This document shows, one piece after another, positions 31,986 through 36,219 of a stretch of 36,219 nucleotides of DNA. Origin of the DNA: Verrucomicrobiales bacterium (GTDB taxonomy: Bacteria; Verrucomicrobiota; Verrucomicrobiia; Limisphaerales; J093); NCBI GenBank assembly GCA_024233215.1, contig JACKPW010000035.1:1-36219 (forward strand). Reading direction: 5' to 3'. The notes beneath the pieces were generated by a model. It was not told the origin of the DNA, ran no database searches, and saw only the letters and a program-made list of their open reading frames with translations. The position numbers and the translations under genes were made by a program. Each line of letters starts with the position of its first letter. The stretch's first letter is position 1.

Positions 31986-33007
31986 CCCCCTCAAGCCACG
32001 CATCCGCGGGTTCGGGAGCAGCGCGCCTGCTGGCCCCGGCCGACGTCGGGTTCCTGTGCCGGCTGTGCCGGGAGGCGGGTGAGCGGATCATGGAGCACTA
32101 CCACGAAGGTGTGGCAGTGACCGCGAAAGCCGATCGATCGCCGCTGACCGCCGCCGATCTGGATGCCCACAACGTCATCGTGGCCGGACTTCAGGGCCGG
32201 TGGCCGGAATGGCCGGTGCTGTCGGAAGAGGGCGCCGACATCCCCTACGCGGAACGACGCCAATGGCAGGTCTTCTGGCTGGTGGATCCCCTGGACGGCA
32301 CCAAGGAGTTCCTAAAGCGAAACGGCGAGTTCACGGTCAACATCGCCCTGGTGGCCGGCAATGAGCCGGTCTTCGGCGTCGTCCATGCCCCTGCTTCGGG
32401 TGTTCTTTACCGTGGCGGACCGGGCCAGGGGGCCCACCGCGAGGTTGGGGAGGGCACCGCGGAGCCCATCCGTTGCCGGTCCGCGGCAGATCCTGTCGCG
32501 CTCGCCATCGTTGGCAGCCGCTCGCATGGTTCGCCCGAAATGGCCGGCTTTCTGGAAGCGCTGGAGGTGAAGGAGACCGTCGTCGTGGGGAGCTCGCTCA
32601 AGTTTTGCCGCGTGGCCGAGGGATCCGCGGACCTCTACCCGCGGTTTGGACCGACCATGGAGTGGGACACGGCGGCGGGACAGGCCTTGGTGGTCGGGGC
32701 CGGTGGCAGAGTGGTTGACCTTGCCGGGATGCCGATGCGGTACAACCAGGAACAGCTCAGGAACGGACCGTTCTTGGCCACTGGCGGCCCTTGGCCAAAA
32801 GCTTGGGGCGAAGCGGTTACTGCCGCAACGGCCGGAACCCGGGAACGGTCAGAGTCGCCTTCGAGGGAATCCGGACGACGGTGTTCGGACTTGGTTGAGG
32901 GCCCTCTGGATCCGTCCAATGCAGCCCGCGGTTCCCGGGGTCATGCCGGCTACCAAGCCGGCGCAGCACGTCCTCGCCAAGGGGCTGGTTCCGCTTCATC
33001 TTGCTAA
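31982..33007 (+). CDS. cysQ: 3'(2'),5'-bisphosphate nucleotidase (PAP phosphatase)
   Basis: A 341-residue protein of the inositol-monophosphatase superfamily. The metal sites are SEEG (81-84), DPLDGTKEFLKRNGEFT (102-118) and MEWDTAAGQALV (Asp229). It hydrolyses PAP, the by-product of sulfotransferases and PAPS reductase, to AMP. The conserved fold ends near residue 275. The remaining 66 residues are Arg/Ser/Gly-rich and unlike CysQ, so the gene has probably run on through former intergenic DNA, which holds a GCCGGC/GCCGGC hairpin at 32945-32962. It overlaps cysN (ATGA) and the next gene (TAATG). Confidence 0.93.
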   Translation: MTPSSHASAGSGAARLLAPADVGFLCRLCREAGERIMEHYHEGVAVTAKADRSPLTAADLDAHNVIVAGLQGRWPEWPVLSEEGADIPYAERRQWQVFWLVDPLDGTKEFLKRNGEFTVNIALVAGNEPVFGVVHAPASGVLYRGGPGQGAHREVGEGTAEPIRCRSAADPVALAIVGSRSHGSPEMAGFLEALEVKETVVVGSSLKFCRVAEGSADLYPRFGPTMEWDTAAGQALVVGAGGRVVDLAGMPMRYNQEQLRNGPFLATGGPWPKAWGEAVTAATAGTRERSESPSRESGRRCSDLVEGPLDPSNAARGSRGHAGYQAGAARPRQGAGSASSC

Positions 33008-34002
33008 TGCTGATCCGTACCCAGGCTTTTCCCCGGGCGGGACTTGTCGGCAATCCGTCGGACGGCTATCACGGGAAGACCGTCTCGTTCGTTATTCGGA
33101 ACTTCGCGGCGCACGTGACGCTTTGGGAAAGCCCAGAGCTGGAGATACTCCCAAACGCCCGGGATCACTCCTCGTTCGGGAGCATCCGCGATCTCGTCCT
33201 GGACGTCCGTCAGCACGGCTACTACGGCGGCGTACGGTTGCTGAAGGCCACCATCAAGCGCTTCCATGACTACTGCGTTGAGAAGGGCCTTCCACTGGAC
33301 GATCGGAACTTCACCGTGCGCTACAGTTCGGACATTCCCTCTCAGGTCGGCCTGGCGGGTTCCAGCGCCATCATCACTGCGTGCCTCCGCGCGCTGATGC
33401 AATTCTACGAAGTCCGGATTCCACCGGTGGAGCAGCCGGATCTCATCCTGTCGGTGGAAACGCGGGAGCTGGGCATTCCAGCCGGGCTCCAGGACAGGGT
33501 CATCCAAGTCTACGAAGGGCTGGTCTTCATGGATTTCGACCGGGATTACTCCGCGCACCACGGGCACGGACGCTATGAACCGCTGGACCCCGCGCTGCTT
33601 CCGCCGCTCTACATTGCCTATCGGACTGATCTTGCCGAGGGGACCGAGGTCTTTCACAACGATATTCGCAATCGCTACCAGCGGGGGGAGCGCGCGGTTG
33701 TCGAAGCGATGCAGTACTGGGCGGAGCTGACCGAATCCGTTCGGGGATTGCTGTTGGCCGGACGAGGTGTGGAGATCGGGCCCTTGCTCGATCGCAACTT
33801 CAACAAACGGTGTGACATTTACCGGATTAGCCGCCGGAACCGCGATATGGTCGAAGCCGCTCGCTCGGTGGGGGCCAGTGCGAAGTTTACCGGTTCCGGT
33901 GGTGCCATCGTCGGGACCTACACCGACGCTGCAATGTTCCAGGCCCTGGAAGGCAGGCTCGAACCTCTCGGCATCCAGGTGTTCAAACCGGTGATTCAGT
34001 AA
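33007..34002 (+). CDS. GHMP kinase resembling glucuronokinase
   Basis: A 331-residue GHMP-superfamily kinase. The opening (RAGLVGNPSDGYHGKTVSF), GYYGGVRLL (71-79), the phosphate-binding PSQVGLAGSSA (111-121), AGLQDRVIQVYEGLVFMDF and SAKFTGSGGAIVG align closely with what I recall of plant glucuronokinase (GlcAK). That enzyme phosphorylates free D-glucuronate at C1. The bacterial HddA-type heptose kinases begin differently. The gene overlaps cysQ and galU by one base on each side (TAATG). GlcA-1-P made here could be uridylylated by the next gene product to UDP-GlcA. The kinase fold is certain; glucuronate as substrate is inference from similarity and context. Confidence 0.82.
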   Translation: MLIRTQAFPRAGLVGNPSDGYHGKTVSFVIRNFAAHVTLWESPELEILPNARDHSSFGSIRDLVLDVRQHGYYGGVRLLKATIKRFHDYCVEKGLPLDDRNFTVRYSSDIPSQVGLAGSSAIITACLRALMQFYEVRIPPVEQPDLILSVETRELGIPAGLQDRVIQVYEGLVFMDFDRDYSAHHGHGRYEPLDPALLPPLYIAYRTDLAEGTEVFHNDIRNRYQRGERAVVEAMQYWAELTESVRGLLLAGRGVEIGPLLDRNFNKRCDIYRISRRNRDMVEAARSVGASAKFTGSGGAIVGTYTDAAMFQALEGRLEPLGIQVFKPVIQ

Positions 34003-34865
34003 TGATCAAGAAGGCCGTCATCCCCGCCGCGGGAATGGGGACGCGTTTCCTGCCCTTCGCCAAGGCCCAGCCGAAGGAGATGCTGCCCATCGTCGATCAG
34101 CCGGTGATCCAGTACGTGGTGGAGGAGGCCGTTGCCGCCGGGATCACCGACATTCTCATGATCATCGGCAAGGGCAAACGCGCGATCGAGGAGCACTTCG
34201 ACCGCAACTTCGAACTCGAGGCCGGGCTGGCGGAGAAAGGGCGGGTGGAAGATCTCCAGGCGGTGCGGCGGATCTCCGACCTCGCCGACATCCATTTCGT
34301 CTGGCAAAAGGAACTCAACGGCCTGGGGGATGCCGTCCGCCACGCGCGGCATCACGTGAACAACGAGCCCTTTCTGCTGCTGCTCGGCGACACCCTCATC
34401 CAATCCGAAGACTCCCTGTGTCGTCGCCTGATCGAGGTTTATGAGCGCTACGGCGAGAGCGTCGTCGCCTTGGAACCCGTCGCCGAGGACAAGGTGGGGC
34501 TCTATGGCGTTATTCGGGGACGCGCCATCGGGGAGGACCTGCACCTCATTGAGGATCTGGTCGAAAAGCCCGAAGCAGGCGAGGCTCCCTCAAACTTGGC
34601 AATCGCTTCCCGCTACGTCCTGAGCCCACGGATCTTCGACTACCTGGAGCTGACGCCGCGGGGAAAGAGCAATGAGATTCAGCTCACCGATGCCCTGCGC
34701 CTGATGTTGCGCGACGTCGCCATCTACGGCGTGACCTTGAACGGAAGGCGCCATGACATCGGCAACAAGCTGGACTTCCTGAAGACCAACATTGTCTATG
34801 GTTTGGAGCGCGAGAATCTCGGACCCGACCTGCGTTCCTTTATCGAGGATCTCGTGCGGGAGTGA
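34002..34865 (+). CDS. galU: UTP-glucose-1-phosphate uridylyltransferase (GalU family)
   Basis: A 287-residue nucleotidyltransferase: AVIPAAGMGTRFLPFAKAQPKEMLPI signature (written in part), QYVVEEAVAAGI, FVWQKELNGLGDAVRHAR, LLLGDTLI, DLVEKPEAGEAPSNLAI and GRRHDIGNKLDFLKTN. GalU makes UDP-glucose from UTP and glucose-1-phosphate. Here it is coupled to a glucuronokinase-like gene by a one-base overlap (TAATG), so activity on GlcA-1-phosphate is possible, though the sequence does not show it. It is otherwise of normal length and motif content. Confidence 0.94.
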   Translation: MIKKAVIPAAGMGTRFLPFAKAQPKEMLPIVDQPVIQYVVEEAVAAGITDILMIIGKGKRAIEEHFDRNFELEAGLAEKGRVEDLQAVRRISDLADIHFVWQKELNGLGDAVRHARHHVNNEPFLLLLGDTLIQSEDSLCRRLIEVYERYGESVVALEPVAEDKVGLYGVIRGRAIGEDLHLIEDLVEKPEAGEAPSNLAIASRYVLSPRIFDYLELTPRGKSNEIQLTDALRLMLRDVAIYGVTLNGRRHDIGNKLDFLKTNIVYGLERENLGPDLRSFIEDLVRE

Positions 34866-34980
34866 GGTGCGCGGGCCTGATTGGAACCCGGGATCTTGGT
34901 GGATGCCAAAAGTGTGACTCCTGTACGACCTGGAGGAGGTGGCGGGTTGACGATCTGCTTCGCTGCGGAACGACATTGGG

Positions 34981-36219
34981 ATGCATGCACTCCAGCGAAC
35001 GTGCCTCCGTTTGACCGGCAGCCTGCTTTGCGCCATGGCAGTATTCTCGCCGTGGGCGCTGGGCAGCGTTCCGCGCTGGGCGGTCGCGGTGATGAACGCT
35101 GCCGGTTGCCTGGTTGGGTTAGTGTGGCTTCTGGGGCGTCTGGCCGAGGCCCGGCATCCGGGTTCGATACCGCGCAGGAACCCGACCCGGCCGCGTTGGA
35201 TCACCCGCGGTTTCGGGGGGTTGACGATTCTGGTTCTCGTGTGGACCCTGGTCAGCGCCCTCAATGCGAAGTCCTTCTTTGTGCCCGGCGAAGACCGGCT
35301 TGAGGACTATCCGCACTACCTCTCCTGGCTGCCGCACAGTTACGACGGACCGGCCACTTGGTTTGCGTTTTGGACTTATCTGGGGTTGGCCGGGGTCTTC
35401 TGGGGGGGGGGCGACTGGTTGATCGCACTGAGCGACGACGAACGGGATTGCCGGGAGCGGAAGTGCGATGGGGCGCTCTTCTCCCGGAACGCACGAGTGC
35501 TGTTGTGGGTGCTGGCCATCAACGGGGGATTACTCGCGTTGGTGAGCATGGCGCAGCGTCTGGATGGCACACCGAAACTCCTCTGGTTGTTCGATGGGCC
35601 CGGTCCCATGGCGCAGTTTGGGCCGTTCGACTACCGCGGCAATGCCGCGCAATACTTCAACCTGCTCTGGCCATCGGTTCTGGGGTTCTGGTGGGAGTTG
35701 GGGCGTTCGGAGCAGGCGGTCGGGTATTCTCCGGGGCGGGTTGGCGGTTCCCCTCGAATGTTCCTTCCCCTGGCGGTTGTCGCCATGGCGGCCTGTCCCT
35801 TTGTCGCCACCACACGCGGCGGAGCGATGGTCGCGGGTGGGTTGCTCGGCGTGGGGTTTGGGGTGTTTATCCTGGCACCGGGCCGGAAAGGCAGGCTGCG
35901 TCGCGGTGTGGCTCTCGGGGCCTGTGCGCTCGGGGTGACAGTGGGACTCTGGTTGGGCTGGGCGAAGCTGGGCCCGCGACTGCTCCCGCCGGACCTCGCC
36001 GAGCCGCTGGCACTTTCCGAACCGATCGAGGCATTCGATCTGCAAATGCGGGTGCGGGTGCCGGACGGTCGCGTGCCAAACAAGATCCACTTGGTCTCTC
36101 TCTCCCGGTATTCCCGGTGGAGCGTAACCGAACCGGGGCAGTTTCTCGTGAGGATTTTCACCAATGGCGCACTGGTGGTGCAGCAATACGGCGTTGAGCC
36201 TCCAGACAATCGCCTTCGC
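34981..36219 (+). CDS. O-antigen ligase/polymerase-like membrane protein (3' end outside window)
   Basis: The frame is open from the ATG at 34981 to the window end (413 codons). An in-frame stop at 34948 precedes it. Several membrane helices are visible: LTGSLLCAMAVFSPWALG, AAGCLVGLVWLLG, FGGLTILVLVWTLVSAL and LLWVLAINGGLLALVSMA. QRLDGTPKLLWLF, then FGPFDYRGNAAQYFNLLWP and FVATTRGGAMVAGGLLG correspond to landmarks of the Wzy_C/O-antigen ligase family. Residues of about 345-413 are hydrophilic and beta-rich (FDLQMRVRVPDGR, FLVRIFTNGALVVQQ) and look like an extracytoplasmic domain. Such proteins ligate or polymerise lipid-linked glycans. It follows galU by 115 nt and is the likely user of the locus's sugars. 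Confidence 0.75.
   Translation, partial: MHALQRTCLRLTGSLLCAMAVFSPWALGSVPRWAVAVMNAAGCLVGLVWLLGRLAEARHPGSIPRRNPTRPRWITRGFGGLTILVLVWTLVSALNAKSFFVPGEDRLEDYPHYLSWLPHSYDGPATWFAFWTYLGLAGVFWGGGDWLIALSDDERDCRERKCDGALFSRNARVLLWVLAINGGLLALVSMAQRLDGTPKLLWLFDGPGPMAQFGPFDYRGNAAQYFNLLWPSVLGFWWELGRSEQAVGYSPGRVGGSPRMFLPLAVVAMAACPFVATTRGGAMVAGGLLGVGFGVFILAPGRKGRLRRGVALGACALGVTVGLWLGWAKLGPRLLPPDLAEPLALSEPIEAFDLQMRVRVPDGRVPNKIHLVSLSRYSRWSVTEPGQFLVRIFTNGALVVQQYGVEPPDNRLR

Overview
The window is about 36 kb of GC-rich bacterial chromosome. The gene content points to Verrucomicrobiota, probably the Limisphaerales/Pedosphaera side. The signs are a secreted CE1-GH10 xylan enzyme, a Tat-exported Gfo/Idh/MocA oxidoreductase beside a DUF6807 protein, a B12-dependent NrdJ, an rpsP-khpA-trmD-rplS cluster, many toxin-antitoxin pairs and short GC-rich hairpin repeats. 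This placement is inferred from content; no 16S gene is present.

Region 1 (1-2333) is accessory. It holds the end of an ExeA/TniB-like AAA+ ATPase overlapped by a RepA-like ATPase whose P-loop has Cys in place of the last Gly, then about 700 bp with a coding remnant, and a tRNA-Phe whose 3' end faces this material. Region 2 (2541-10887) holds a VapBC pair and a minus-strand plant-polysaccharide cluster: CE1-GH10 bifunctional enzyme, DUF6807 protein, Gfo/Idh/MocA oxidoreductase and a three-domain GH43 enzyme, with an AbrB-PIN toxin-antitoxin pair lying inside the cluster. Region 3 (11034-15318) is mostly housekeeping: a purine permease, a small membrane protein, tRNA-Arg(CCT), then rpsP, khpA, trmD and rplS with no rimM between them. 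Region 4 (15711-21074, minus strand) has nrdJ, an L,D-transpeptidase-fold protein and argA.

Region 5 (21336-36219, plus strand) is the most interesting part and reads as one long cell-surface polysaccharide locus. A GbsR/MarR-type regulator is followed by a UDP-GlcNAc/UDP-sugar 6-dehydrogenase, a UDP-glucuronate 4-epimerase and a WbpE-like aminotransferase. Next come an AbiEii-like toxin pair and a WbpB-WbpD fusion protein. A sulfate-activation set follows: DUF2061 protein, CysC, CysD, CysN and CysQ. The locus continues with a GHMP kinase resembling plant glucuronokinase, GalU, and an O-antigen ligase-like membrane protein that runs off the window. Many of these genes overlap by 1-8 nt, so co-translation is likely.

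Together the set could make a UDP-diacetamido-uronic acid, UDP-GlcA/UDP-GalA (including from salvaged glucuronate) and PAPS. That suggests a uronic-acid-rich, possibly sulfated exopolysaccharide or O-antigen. No sulfotransferase and no sulfate-reduction gene is visible here, so the sulfation idea is inference. The strongest unusual signals are: (i) the glucuronokinase-like gene coupled to galU; (ii) a CysN with a C-terminal APS-kinase-like domain that has lost its P-loop, next to an intact CysC; (iii) the WbpB-WbpD fusion, whose linker is a GA-rich/CT-rich inverted repeat; and (iv) toxin-antitoxin genes embedded by overlap within metabolic operons.
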